Shown here: positions 9,728-19,830 of the stretch, piece after piece | Position numbering within the stretch: position 1 is the first letter of the stretch | Layout of the letters: each line of letters begins with the position of its first letter | From: Aradus depressus | Taxonomy: Eukaryota; Arthropoda; Insecta; Hemiptera; Aradidae | Direction: 5' to 3' | Assembly (NCBI GenBank): GCA_963662175.1 | Contig: OY759223.1 | Span: 12,006,249-12,070,248, forward strand | DNA length: 64,000 bases | Notes under the pieces: generated by a model | What the model was told of the DNA's origin: nothing | The model's input: only the letters and a program-made list of their open reading frames with translations | Database searches by the model: none | Made by a program: the position numbers and the translations under genes

Positions 9728-9837
9728 GCTTATTCGCAGTTCCTATAACTCAAACTTTTGTACTATTTTTGTTAATAATCTTTTCATTGATATTGTTATC
9801 TGACTAATCCATTTATAATTTCTTCTTCTTTTTTTAG

Positions 9838-10219
9838 ACCCATGTGATAAAGAGCGAGCCTGCGGTGACAACGCCCTGTGTAAGGTAGAGAACCACTCAG
9901 CGGTGTGCCACTGTCCTGAAGGGTTCCTCGGGAACCCCGACCCAGAACAGGGCTGTATCCGTGCACCCAGCCCCTGTCTCTTGTCGAGAGACTGTTTCGA
10001 GGGTCAGATGTGTGTGGAGAGTGAGTGTCAAGCCCCCTGCTCCGGCAACCATGAGTGTGCTCTTGGAGAACGGTGCAATGAGGGTGTCTGTGTGAAGGTG
10101 TGTTTCGCTGCCAGTAACTGTCTCCCGGGTCAGTTGTGTGTTGATGCCATCTGTAAGCCTGGCTGTACCCTCGACTCGGATTGTTCCAATGCTCAAGTCT
10201 GCATTGACAACAGATGCAA
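9838..10219 (+). CDS. dpy: dumpy exon 11: EGF + four DPY-type modules
   Basis: Phase 1 to phase 2. EGF PCDKERACGDNALC with GFLGNP, then DPY-type units PCLLSRDCFEGQMC, CSGNHECALGERC, CFAASNCLPGQLC and CTLDSDCSNAQVC. The donor GCAA|GTAAGT splits a Lys codon completed by the A at 10971, joining to CGSGYVMSDVGC. Confidence 0.88.
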
Positions 10220-10970
10220 GTAAGTATTATTTTGAGAATAAAATGTTTATGTTCTTATTTATCTTTGCTTGTGTAAATCTCTCTGTGTCATGATATAATA
10301 GGGGGTTATTGCAAACTGAGCATATTAGATACCGAGAATCTAAAAGATGTTTTAATTAATGTTGTAGTTTAAAATATGTTGTAGTTAACGTTGTCTTGAA
10401 GATGAAATTGTATTTATTATTACCTTCCTGTAGAATAATAGAAAATCTGTCATAGTACTGAGGTTAGATATCCGTGAGATATACCGCGACTATTTGTGTC
10501 ATTATAAGACCCGCGACTAATGGAAGGGTAAATGTTGGTTTATCGTGCTACCCTACATTGAAACCCTACCTCTTAATCGTGTTACTTATCTGTTCTGAAA
10601 TTTGTCCGTAATAAGGTAGGCTAACCCAAACTTTCTCTTTTTTGGAATTTATAGGTTCTAATTTCGTTAAATTATTTAGTCTGATTTTCTGGAGGACTTT
10701 CTTTTTCACTCGATTAATGAGTTTATTGGGAAACCGTTTGGCGGTACCTATCTTTTTTATTATTTCAATCTCTGCGTTATCTTCTGTATCCATAGATGTA
10801 GTGTAAGCCCTGTGGAAGATCGAGTAAAACTCTGCGTTTTTGTATCTATTGGGACAATTTGATGTAGCATGAATCAAGGTGTTAGTTGTAGTGGGTTTTC
10901 TGGTGGGTTTTCTTGGTAGTGGGTTTTCTGTAGATTTGGAATTTAATATTTAATGTGTTATGCTTTGTAG
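10220..10970 (+). other. intron 11 (phase 2)
   Basis: Holds a probable Penelope-like remnant on the minus strand (about 10566-10880) and repeated GTGGGTTTTCTGGTGGG words near 10890-10935. Otherwise AT-rich. Acceptor TATGCTTTGTAG. Confidence 0.65.
10566..10880 (-). pseudogene. probable Penelope-like retroelement fragment
   Basis: A 103-codon minus-strand frame contains RFPNKLINRVKKKVLQKIRL and then VWVSLPYYGQISEQISNTIK. The xFVSLPYxxxxSExIxxxxK pattern is characteristic of the region after the reverse-transcriptase core in Penelope-like elements. No reverse-transcriptase catalytic motif remains, so this is a remnant. The family call rests on memory of the motif, not a search. Confidence 0.45.
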
Positions 10971-11407
10971 ATGCGGTTCTGGCTATGTGATGAGTGACGT
11001 CGGGTGCCAGGATATCAACGAATGCTCAGAACGTCCCTGTCATCCAACAGCCCGCTGTCAGAACACCCCCGGCTCATATCAGTGTACCTGTGAAGCAGGA
11101 CAAGTGGGCGATCCTCACTCAGAACCAGGATGTACAGCTCCTGATCGTTGTCGAAGTGACAACGACTGCGACAAAGCCCTCGTCTGTCTTCAGGGGAAAT
11201 GTTCCAATCCTTGTCAAGCATTCAAGAAACCCTGCGGTCCCAATGCTCTCTGTCAGGTTGTGGAGCACTCTTTGTCATGTCTTTGTCCCACGGGTCATCT
11301 GGGTGATCCTCATGATCTCACCCTGGGCTGCTTCAGAGTGGAGTGTTTAACTTCTGATGATTGTCCTCTCGATAAATACTGTGACAGTCAAACCTACAAG
11401 TGTATGA
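10971..11407 (+). CDS. dpy: dumpy exon 12: EGF end, calcium-binding EGF, DPY, EGF, DPY
   Basis: Phase 2 to phase 1. Completes the module begun in exon 11 (CGSGYVMSDVGC), then calcium-binding EGF DINECSERPCHPTARC with GSYQC, DPY RCRSDNDCDKALVC, EGF KKPCGPNALC with GHLGDP, and DPY ECLTSDDCPLDKYC. Donor TATGAGTAAGT. Confidence 0.9.
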
Positions 11408-11996
11408 GTAAGTACATCGATTCTTTGTTCCTAATTATTAATTTTAAGTTGGCTGCTGATGACATCACTTCTCTTAGTGTCTTGAACCATCCCTTTGGAT
11501 TAGCAGACGAAAGGAGGCAACAGTGATAAAGGAAAGACAGTGGGGGTGCGGTTGATGGAGGTGTTACTACTTCTTATTTGGGGAATTACTCTGTGGGCTT
11601 TGGATGTAGATAGGATATTCCAGAGGGGCGAGTATCCCTCATCCCTTGAATAAGGAGATGTATTCGAAAATACACTTTAACACAAATAAAATAAAAAATC
11701 TGGTCACACAATGAATGGTTTTATAGGGGTACACTACTACATTTATTTTAATTCCTCATCTAATTCTTGTTATAAATTTTTAAACTTTAAAAGAGCGCCC
11801 TGGTTTCTTCTCTCCCCCTTGCCGCGATGTACATGCGTTTTACGTGTGTTTATATATATATATATATTTTACTAATATAAGTTTACAGGGGAGAAGAGAT
11901 TCGCAGGTTTATTTGTCTCAACTGCCAGCTCAAAGTGAATCTACTGTAAGAAACGTGAATTTTCAATTAACTTAAATTGTTGTATTTGTTTTTTAG
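11408..11996 (+). other. intron 12
   Basis: AT-rich with a TA dinucleotide run near 11850-11868. No other repeat or gene recognised. Acceptor TTGTTTTTTAG. Confidence 0.75.
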
Positions 11997-12147
11997 ATCC
12001 TTGCGATAAAATCAGCTGTGGTCAAGGTGCTTGTAAAGCGGATAACCACAAAGGGATATGTTCTTGCTTTCCCGGCTTTGCTATGGTTGACAACAAATGT
12101 GTTGATGAAGATGAATGCCTTGGTAAACCATGCCATCCAACTGCTAT
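11997..12147 (+). CDS. dpy: dumpy exon 13: EGF + first part of a calcium-binding EGF
   Basis: Phase 1 to phase 2. EGF PCDKISCGQGAC with CSCFPGFA, then DEDECLGKPCHPTA, the N-terminal half of a calcium-binding EGF that is finished only in exon 14. The split Ile codon (AT|T) is restored across the intron. Confidence 0.87.
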
Positions 12148-12199
12148 GTAAGTTTTTAATTTTCTTATGCCCTTTTTCATAAGACTCACTTTTTTAAGT

Positions 12200-14030
12200 G
12201 GCCATTAACGACTTTTAAAGGATATCCAAAACTTATTTGAAGGAGGACGGATTCGGTCTTTTTACAAACGCATCAACCAAATAAAAGCAGGCTTTAAACC
12301 CAGGGTTGAGTGTTGCAAAGATGAACAAGGAAATCTGCTGTGTGATGAGAAGAATGTTGCCGAGAGATGGACTAGGCACTTCCAGCAGATTTATAATGGA
12401 AATGAGGACACTACAGCTAACCCAAACTCTAACTTAAGGATAGACAACGATGAGACAGCAGACGAAGAGGAAATCCCGCCTGAAAAGGAAGAGATTAGAG
12501 AAATAATCTATAAGCTTAAAAACAACAAGGCCCCTGGCGTGGATGGTATCCCTTCTGAACTGTGGAAACATGGCGGTGATGCTATCCTGGATGAACTATA
12601 CCGGCTGATATATGACGTTTGGATGGAAGAAAGAATGCCGGAGGAGTGGTCAGTGGCTGCAGTTTGCCCCATCCACAAGAAGGGAGACGTCCTCAATTGT
12701 GATAACCACAGAGGCATTGCCTTGTTATGTACAGCGTATAAAGTTCTTTCGACAGCAATAAATGAAAGAATGAAGCGACATGCAGAAAGACTCCTTGGGG
12801 AGTACCAGTGTGGCTTTAGGGCTGGCAGATCAACGGTGGACAACGTGTTTTCCTTAAGGCAGATGCTCGAGAAAACAATGAATATAACGTCCGTCTTCAC
12901 CACTTATTCATTGATTTTAAACAGGCCTATGACCGGGTAAAGAGAGATGAGCTGCTGAATGACCTGATAAGGCTGGGAATTCCAGGGAAGTTAGTTAGAC
13001 TGGTAAGAATGACTCTGGGGGGCTCAAAGTGTCGGGTGAAGCTGCAAAATAAGACATATGAACAGTTTGAGGTGAGCAATGGACTGAGACAGGGAGACCC
13101 AATCTCACCTGTTCTGTTCAACCTGACTCAAGAAAGAGCTGTGAGGGCCATCCGGACAAAGCCGGGAGGAACTATCTATAACCGCCTGACGCAACATATG
13201 GGGTATGCTGATGACATGGTGGTCACAGCACGCACAATAGCAGCATTGGCCGGGGCTCTACAGGAATTCGGAGGAGAAGCAGAGAAACGTGGTCTTCATT
13301 TGAATGTAGATAAGACCGTGTACATGAAGACCTCACGGAACCCTCTGCAAGACGCTCCTGAGGTGATTTCCATCAATGAGCACCAATTCCCAGTAGTCAA
13401 GGAATTCAAATATCTCGGGGCTCTCATCACAGAAGATAATGACGTTAGCCACGAAATAAGAGCACGCATTGCTGCAGGGAACAGATGTCTATTTGCGGTC
13501 CAAAGAATACTCAAGTTCCGCACATTAACGTGGAGGGCCAAGCTAATTGTCTATAAAACCATAGTCCGTCCAATTGTAACTTACACTGGTGAAACTTGGG
13601 CGTTGACAAAAGAAAATGAAGAGACTCTGCTATTGTGGGAACGCAAAGTACTCAGAAAGATTTATGGACCTGTTTCCGAGAACGGCAGATGGCGTATCCG
13701 GAAGAACAGAGAATTGAGAGACCTCTACGGGGATTCCGACCTGGTATCCGTGATCAAGCAGGCGAGATTACGTTGGTTGGGCCACGTAGAGAGAATGGAA
13801 GGAGGAAGACTCCCTAAACAAGCCCTCTACGGTATGCCAGGCGGTGCCAGGAGAAGAGGAAGACCGAGACTCCGTTGGCTGGACGACGTCGAGGCGGACC
13901 TCCGAGTGTTGGGCATAAGAGGATGGAGGGAGAAGGTTTTGGATCGAGACGAATGGAGGAGGATTGTGACGGAGGCCCGGGTTCTTTCAGGACCGTAGCG
14001 CCACAGGAAGAAGAAGAAAACTTATTTTGG
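12200..14030 (+). mobile_element. 5'-truncated non-LTR (LINE) retrotransposon with reverse transcriptase
   Basis: An open frame from about 12229 (preceding FYKRINQIKAGFKPRVEC) runs into KAPGVDGIPSELWK. It is broken by one frameshift at about 12875-12890, then continues to the stop at 13998. Reverse-transcriptase landmarks in order: PIHKKGD, GFRAGRSTVDNVF, DFKQAYDRV (motif A), GLRQGDPISPVLF (motif B), GYADDMV (motif C, catalytic DD). The C-terminal RLRWLGHVERM and RRRGRPRLRWLDDV segment is common in insect LINEs. No endonuclease domain is present, so the copy is 5'-truncated. The 3' end has GAAGAAGAAG repeats. The clade is not assigned. The frameshift makes it non-functional here. Confidence 0.9.
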
Positions 14031-14111
14031 TAGTTGCAGCACTAAGGGATCCGCTAAATGTACGTGATTGAAAGTCGACCCACAAATTCATTCCTAATTA
14101 AGTTAGTGTGA

Positions 14112-14316
14112 CTTATGTCCGGGCTTTGAATACAAGGTTATATCGCCTACTACTAGAGCGCCCTTTCGTTAGGGTAGGGGTCTCGTAGGGGTACCTGACA
14201 TTATACAGGCTCGGAAAAATCTCTTAACGTCCCATCTGAAGGTTTTTTCACCTGTCAGGGCCTCACCTAAGGGCCTCGACCGGGTTTTGAACCCGCGATC
14301 TTGAACTGGCGCCCTC
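14112..14316 (-). mobile_element. SINE fragment, reverse strand, internally deleted
   Basis: On the minus strand it begins GAGGGCGCCAGTTCAAGATC, lacking the A box, keeps the CGCGGGTTCAAAACCC B-box region, and includes GGGACGTTAAGAG, the GTAGTAGGCGATATAACC block and AAAGCCCGGACATAAG. Confidence 0.8.
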
Positions 14317-14458
14317 AAAAACTGAGTTACAGTTTCGTTGATTTCTTTCCGACTAGAGAATTGAACATACTGAAATTGTTTTTGATCAGTACAAATTATT
14401 TCGAGAAATATGACATGAACTTCTTTCGAAGTTATAGGTTACAGTTATAGTTTTATAG

Positions 14459-14692
14459 CTCAAGATCGCGGGTTCTTCTGATGGGACGTTAAGCGATGGT
14501 CCCGAGCCTGTGGGATGTCAGATACTCGTTAAATATCCCTACTCTAGGTAAAAAAATATGAGTAGACAAAATTTAGGATTCCCGCAGTGGAGTCAGGCTC
14601 ATGTCCACCTTGTGACGAAAGAGCGCAGTGGTAGTAGGCGATATCACCTCGTTGCTGAAGTCCGGGCCTGAGTCATAATAACTAACTATAGA
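14459..14692 (+). mobile_element. SINE fragment, forward strand
   Basis: Starts at CTCAAGATCGCGGGTTC and runs through GGGACGTTAAGCGATGGTCC, GGAGTCAGGCTCATGTCC, GTAGTAGGCGATATCACC and GCCTGAGTCATAATAAC. The tRNA-like A box is missing. It lies within 150 bp of an opposite-strand copy. Confidence 0.85.
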
Positions 14693-14779
14693 TTATCTAA
14701 AGCAACATTTCTTTGTACGAAATTTCCCATTTGACTTTCAACTTAGCTTGATTTTTCAATGTCATTGTTCATATTTTAG

Positions 14780-15032
14780 TTGCCGGAACACCTTCGGCAG
14801 TTTCTCATGTGTCTGTGAAAACGGTCTGGTTGGGGATGCTGTCCATGGTGGGTGTCGGAAGCCAGGGGATTGTTTCACAAATTCTGACTGTCCGAACACT
14901 GCCACCTGTATCGACAACACCTGTCGGGACCCGTGTCTCGTCCCTGGCACCTGTGCTGATAGAGCACTCTGCACAACTACCAACCACTCGCCCACCTGTA
15001 GCTGTCCGCCCCGGACCACCGGAGATCCAAAG
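14780..15032 (+). CDS. dpy: dumpy exon 14: end of calcium-binding EGF, DPY, EGF
   Basis: Phase 2 to phase 0. Completes the calcium-binding EGF (CRNTFGSFSCVCENGLVGD), then DPY DCFTNSDCPNTATC and EGF VPGTCADRALC with RTTGDPK. The donor AAG|GTGAGA falls on a codon boundary, one of the few phase-0 junctions. Confidence 0.87.
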
Positions 15033-15158
15033 GTGAGAAACTACCCATTTTTCTTATTTCTCTAGCTTTACGAATGTCTTGTTTTAATTACCTACATCAT
15101 ATTTGTTTTGTTTAACTTTACATCATGATAGCCAACTCTAAATGAATTTATTTTCCAG

Positions 15159-15423
15159 GTCAAATGCACCAAGATGGAATGCAGTGAGAATGGTGACTGC
15201 CCAGAGTCCTTGTCTTGCATCTCTGGACGTTGTGTTGACCCCTGTTCTCTGGTGAACGTGTGCGGCTCAAATGCAGACTGCCGTGCACTGCACAATGACG
15301 CAGTGTGCACTTGTAGCCCTGGCACCACTGGTGACCCCCACCTTGGCTGTGTTCCACTCCAATACTGCAGTACAGACTCACAGTGTCAGACGGGGACCAC
15401 TTGTCGCAATGGCATCTGTTTAA
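15159..15423 (+). CDS. dpy: dumpy exon 15: DPY, EGF, DPY
   Basis: Phase 0 to phase 1. DPY ECSENGDCPESLSC, EGF SLVNVCGSNADC with GTTGDP, DPY YCSTDSQCQTGTTC. Acceptor TTTATTTTCCAG, donor TTTAAGTATGT. Confidence 0.88.
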
Positions 15424-15832
15424 GTATGTATTTTTCTGTCTTATATACACAAAGGTGAACCAGAAGGATAGACAAAAGTTGAATTTTATGATCATTAATT
15501 ATGAAAAAAAAATCTATTTTGTGTTATGAGAGGAGATTATCAAGTCATATAATACTTTTTATGCACCTATATATCTCCTAATTTATTTCAAGTCATAATA
15601 TGATTAAATAAACTTTAAAATGTAGGATTTTAGACAACTAATTGACTGGAAAGTTGTTTTATCATTTTAATAATCTAAATAATATTTTGTAGAGATAGGG
15701 GTTGATATTTGAATATATGTTCATATTTTTGCACAGCAAAATTTTATTTTTTCCCTCTGGATCACCCTTTATATTGAATCACAATACATATTTTTTTTAT
15801 TTATGGAACTTATTTATTTATTTTTTGAACAG
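15424..15832 (+). other. intron 15
   Basis: AT-rich, phase 1. No repeat, gene or structure recognised. Acceptor TTTTTTGAACAG. Confidence 0.75.
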
Positions 15833-16029
15833 CACAATGCGCCAGTACAAGAGAATGTATTAGTGATCAGCTGTGCATATCAGATGTCTGTCAACCAACT
15901 TGTCATACGAACAATACTTGTCCAGATTTTCAATTTTGTCAAAATAATATATGCGTAAGGGAGTTGCGATGTGAACACGACCGAGACTGTGAAGATAACC
16001 AGTTCTGCACCACGAACAGTCTGGGACAA
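15833..16029 (+). CDS. dpy: dumpy exon 16: three DPY-type modules
   Basis: Phase 1 to phase 0, with no EGF. Units QCASTRECISDQLC, CHTNNTCPDFQFC and RCEHDRDCEDNQFC. The donor GGACAA|GTAAGT is on a codon boundary, and exon 17 resumes AICENVCEGN. Confidence 0.87.
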
Positions 16030-16197
16030 GTAAGTGTTTGTCTTCAATAGCTTTATGTACCAATAACCTGTACTGTTGACTAAATTGACAATAAGTATTG
16101 TAAAGATTTAGGTATTGTATACGTTTTGTAAGTAGAAATAGAGTTGAAAAAGTCTTCTGTGAGTTGCCATCAATGAACTTCCCCAGCACGAACTTAT

Positions 16198-16877
16198 CAA
16201 TTAAGTGTTTTCTCTCCCTCCAGAAGCATTTGGGCTAAAAGTCAAGTTGACTTAAATAGGGACTTCTGAATCCTCATACTTAATTTTGTGTTGATACATG
16301 CATTACATCTGCAGTTAGGGGCCATTCATAAATTACGTAAGGCTTTTTTAAAGCTAATTTGACCCCCCCCCCCCCCCCCACCCCTATTGTAAGATATCAT
16401 AGGATTTAAATCCCTCCCCCCCCCCCCCCCCACCCCTTGATAAGAAATTTTCCTAAGAATGATCGTATTGATAAAATAAAAGACAGTTTGATTAAAAAAA
16501 ATTATTTATTGCAATTATACTTCGATTAATCGTCTTAACTTTTTCATTGCTACATTAAATTACTTCAAATAAAATATATAAATAGCATAAAATATATAAA
16601 TAAAATATATAAATGGATAATTAATTCAAACTTTATTTATTTATTTATCCATGGACTGATATTGAACCAGTCTGATATTGAATTAATACAGGGATGACTG
16701 GTTCATTATTTTGTTTAGTAGTAGATTTTAAATTCTAAAACTTATATGAGATCAAATTCTTTACCCCTCTCCCCTATAATAAGAATGAGTAATATTGAGC
16801 TTATCCCCCCCCCTAAATGCCTTACGTAATTTATGAATGACCCCTTATTTGGGTTTTTGAATAGAACCTCCTCCTCT
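16198..16877 (-). repeat. dispersed family A, reverse copy split by a younger insertion
   Basis: Sequence before 16318 and from 16845 to about 16877 reads, on the minus strand, as one continuous family A stretch: ...CAAAAACCCAAATAACTGC then GATGTAATGCATGTATC and ATGAGGATTCAGAAGTCC. The inverted-repeat element at 16318-16844 separates the two halves exactly at the TAA of ATAACTG. Confidence 0.75.
16315..16847. mobile_element. inverted-repeat DNA element with TTA target duplication
   Basis: The element at 16318-16844 (527 bp) has ends GGGGCCATTCATAAATTACG and its near-perfect inverse CGTAATTTATGAATGACCCC, continuing as TAAGGC inside both ends. The flanks repeat TTA (16315-16317 and 16845-16847). 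Poly-C runs sit just inside both ends. No transposase frame. Its termini resemble a common insect DNA-transposon terminus, but I do not assign a superfamily. Confidence 0.9.
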
Positions 16878-17362
16878 GAACACGATAACTCCTGATAGAA
16901 TGAATGTATCAACACGCAATTTCATATGTCTATCTATGACCCTTCAGGTACTACACCTATTGATTCTCAGCCAAATCGGCCGAAAGGAAAAGGGAGATTA
17001 GGGGGGAGGCATAACAAAAAAACTCTAATAACTGTCGTTGTAATGAATGTATCGACATGAAATTTAATATCTCAAGTCAAACCCCAATGAGGACATAACC
17101 TGTCAAATTTCAGCGACATCGGATAAAGGCAAGAGAGGTTTAGGGGAGGCTCAATAAAAAAAAATTAATAACTGTCGATGTAATGAACATATCGACCCAA
17201 AATTTAGTATGAGGATTCAGAAGACTCTACCTTAGTCTTCTATTGTCTATTAGCTCAAACGGTTGACTGGTTTTCGAGGGGAAGCGAAAATTTTATTGAT
17301 TAATTCGTTCTGGGGAAGTACACTGTCAGCGATTCACTGACGACTTTTTACAAGTGCTCACG
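16878..17362 (+). repeat. dispersed family A, forward copy
   Basis: Begins CTGAACACGATAACTCCTG and contains GAATGTATCAACACG, CCAAATCGGCCGAAAGG, ACTGTCGATGTAATG, GTATGAGGATTCAGAAG and TCTGGGGAAGTACACTG, in the family order. It directly abuts the reverse copy. Confidence 0.8.
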
Positions 17363-17618
17363 TTTCTGAGTTAGCACCCGATTAATAATATATTATTTGC
17401 ACGTAGCTCAGAAGCAATCGTTAAGAATGTATAAAAAATTTAATTCTGAGTAAGAAACTGCATATAACCTTTTATCCGTAGAAGCGTTCCTAATGTTTAT
17501 CCGCCACACATTTCTCATAAGTTCTCAACGTTTTGTTTACTACAATCACAACATCAATTGTTGTTCAAAAATAGTTTTTTTTATTATTTTTATTTATTTT
17601 TATTATTTTTGTTTTAAG

Positions 17619-17879
17619 GCGATTTGTGAAAATGTCTGCGAAGGAAATATTGTCTGTGGAAGAAATGCAGAGTGTACTTCAAAGAATCACCATCCGATTT
17701 GTAACTGTAAACCTGGCTATCATGGTAACCCACAAGTTGGTTGTCAGCGGATCGAATGTCGTTCAAATCCGGACTGTTCAGATGACAAAATGTGTGATGG
17801 ATTCATGTGCAAAATATCATGTCTGGTACACAATCCATGCGGTCAAAATGCAGTCTGCTCTGCAGAAAGTCACAAACAG
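17619..17879 (+). CDS. dpy: dumpy exon 17: EGF, DPY, start of EGF
   Basis: Phase 0-0. EGF CEGNIVCGRNAEC with GYHGNP, DPY ECRSNPDCSDDKMC, then CLVHNPCGQNAVC whose C-terminal half lies in exon 18. The open frame extends upstream to 17493, but that part is T-rich intron. Confidence 0.87.
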
Positions 17880-17904
17880 GTAATTATATAACTGGAGTCG
17901 TAAT

Positions 17905-18452
17905 TGTTGATTAAAGGTCGAATACGAAGGGAACAGAAAATCAGCAGTTCGTTATAACGAAGTTCGTAATATCCAAATTAAAGACGAAAATGAATAGGAA
18001 TATGTACATAAAAACACATTTATAAAACAACGCAATATATTATATTAAAACATTAGAGAACCTATTCTAGTTACATAAAGATTAGACCTAGTTCAGAAAG
18101 ACTACATTGAGTCAATAACATAAATAAAAAAAATATCACATATGAAAAGAACTTGTATAAAAAAAAATACAATAAGAAAATAAGAAACAACTTAATGACT
18201 TTCGCGGAAAAACCGACAATTGCAGCTAGAAAGGGAGGGAGAATCAACTATTTTCCGAGTGTTTATACATATTTATACATATTATGCCTTTCGAGTCCGC
18301 TCTAACCGAGTTTTTTCTCACTTGAAATCCAGAAGTAGTTCGTAGTTCTTATTATCCGAGTTATTTCGTTATAATGAAGGTGCTATGAGAAAATCAATGC
18401 GTTTTTCAAAGGGATTCTCTTTAGATTCGTTGTAACGAAGGTTTACTGTATT
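17905..18452. mobile_element. possible mariner/pogo-like non-autonomous remnant
   Basis: The right end reads GATTCGTTGTAACGAAGGTTT. Inner words TCGTTATAACGAAGTTCG (left) and TTTCGTTATAATGAAGG (right) are in inverted relation with GAAAATC spacers. The left terminus is degraded and no target duplication is certain. Pogo/Tigger-type ends are the closest type I know. Confidence 0.35.
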
Positions 18453-19091
18453 ATAATGCACTTTGAAAATTCTTTACAATATTAACAATCCCATTAGTCG
18501 TTCTACTTTTCCTGCTTTTGATTATGAAATGTCCAAGTTTTTGAAAATAAGTCCTAGTTTCTGAAAGTAAGCCCTACTTTTTTTTTAATAAGTTCTACTT
18601 TTTTATGACATTTAGATTTTTATTTCCTCTTCCCTTCAAAATAAACTTTCACCGGGGTAAGCTAACGGGGATTCGACCATTGGTATTATTAATTATTTTC
18701 ATTACTGTGTCCATCTTTATTTTAATTTTTTTTTTTTAATTTTAGTATTATTTATTGTAAATTATGTTTTTATGTTTAACCGCTAGTAATTAAATAGTAT
18801 TAGTCTGTTTTGGGGCATATGTACAAATAAATAAATAATTATCTTATCTATAAATAAAATTGTAAAAGGATGCTTGCACATAGAGTAATTTTCGAATCTA
18901 TTTTGATTTATCAGTTTCAAGTTAAACACGTTCGTGTTTGTTTATATGTCTGCTTGTTTGTTCCATAACATATTTATTCTGCCTATTCAGAAATAGATTT
19001 TGACGGTATATATGATACAAAATCATTGAATTGAGGGACTGCTTATGTGGAGACAAAAAAAAGTTATTTCGGGTTAGGTTAGGTTATGTTT

Positions 19092-19254
19092 TATGACTCA
19101 TACCTGGGCTTTAACTACTAGGTCATATCGCCTACTACCAGAGCGCTCTTTCATCACTCTGGTGGACATGAGCCCGACTCTACTATGGGAGTCCTAAATT
19201 TTTATTCACCTAGGGTAGAGGTGTTTAACGAGTACCTGACATCATACAGGCTCG
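19092..19254 (-). mobile_element. SINE fragment, reverse strand
   Basis: Minus-strand reading: GAGCCTGTATGATGTCAGGT, then GGGTGAATAAAAATTTAGGA, AGTCGGGCTCATGTCCACC, GTAGTAGGCGATATGACC, and GGTATGAGTCATAAAAC. This is the 3' body of the SINE only. Confidence 0.85.
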
Positions 19255-19370
19255 ACATGGATGCCGTCCTTTGAATGGGATGTTGAGCGATAGTCCCAAG
19301 CCTGTATGATGTCAGGTACTCGTAAAGACCCCTACCCAAAATTTAGGAATCCCACAGTTGGGCTCATGTT
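19255..19370 (+). mobile_element. SINE fragment, forward strand, abutting the previous copy head-to-head
   Basis: Starts ATGCCGTCCTTTGAATGGG and continues through GCGATAGTCCCAAGCCTGTA, GATGTCAGGTACTCG and AATTTAGGAATCCCACAG. With the preceding reverse copy it forms an inverted repeat centred near 19255. Confidence 0.8.
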
Positions 19371-19574
19371 AGTTAAAGAAGCGAACTCGAATTAAATAAT
19401 ATTTAGCAGATTAAACGTCAAAACTAAAATCAAGCCTATAATTATAAGAAAAAAATGTATACTTACAGTACATTGAGAAAATGCGTTAAAAAGTCCTACA
19501 TTTGGTTGGAATGCACATTTTTTTCTATCGTTTTTATAATGAAAAGTTACTTGATTATATGAATTAAATCGTAG

Positions 19575-19830
19575 ATGTGCTACTGCCAGCCTGGTTACTC
19601 GGGAGACCCTTACAAGGGCTGTACTGCGGTAGACTTCTGCAAGAAGAACCCTTGCGGTCTGGGTGCCACCTGTGCCAATGCTCGTAACTCCCACAAATGT
19701 CTTTGTCCCATGGGCACTGTCGGTGACCCTTACAAAGAGGGCTGTTCAACCCCAGTCGAGTGTCAGGATGACAAGGATTGTCCTGTTGCTGCTAAGTGCA
19801 TCTTGAGCAGTGGCACTCCCAAGTGTAAAG
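19575..19830 (+). CDS. dpy: dumpy exon 18: end of EGF, EGF, DPY
   Basis: Phase 0 to phase 1. MCYCQPGYSGDPYKGC completes the exon 17 EGF, then EGF FCKKNPCGLGATC with GTVGDP, and DPY ECQDDKDCPVAAKC. The ATG at its start is an internal Met, not an initiator. Confidence 0.88.

Larger units (their letters stand above)
8900..9837 (+). other. intron 10, with a SINE and an hAT-like element
   Basis: Almost filled by a reverse-strand SINE copy and an hAT-like element, both listed separately. The remaining 3' part is AT-rich up to the TTCTTTTTTTAG acceptor. Confidence 0.8.
12148..14779 (+). other. intron 13 (phase 2), carrying a LINE and two SINE fragments
   Basis: Interrupts a single calcium-binding EGF. 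It is expanded by a 5'-truncated LINE (about 12200-14030), a reverse-strand SINE fragment and a forward SINE fragment. The rest, including 14330-14460 and 14690-14770, is AT-rich without recognised content. Confidence 0.85.
16030..17618 (+). other. intron 16 (phase 0), rich in nested repeats
   Basis: Holds a reverse copy of dispersed family A interrupted by an inverted-repeat element, then a forward copy of family A. The leading 160 bp and the trailing 250 bp are AT-rich with nothing recognised. Acceptor GTTTTAAG. Confidence 0.8.
17880..19574 (+). other. intron 17 (phase 0)
   Basis: Holds a possible pogo-like inverted-repeat remnant (about 17905-18452), a cluster of AAGTCCTACTTTT-like words at about 18535-18605, and two opposed SINE fragments (19092-19370). 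The rest is AT-rich with nothing recognised. Confidence 0.7.

Noticed and set aside
13009..13998. Functional host reverse-transcriptase gene
   Set aside because: It is the 3' part of a frameshifted, 5'-truncated LINE inside intron 13.
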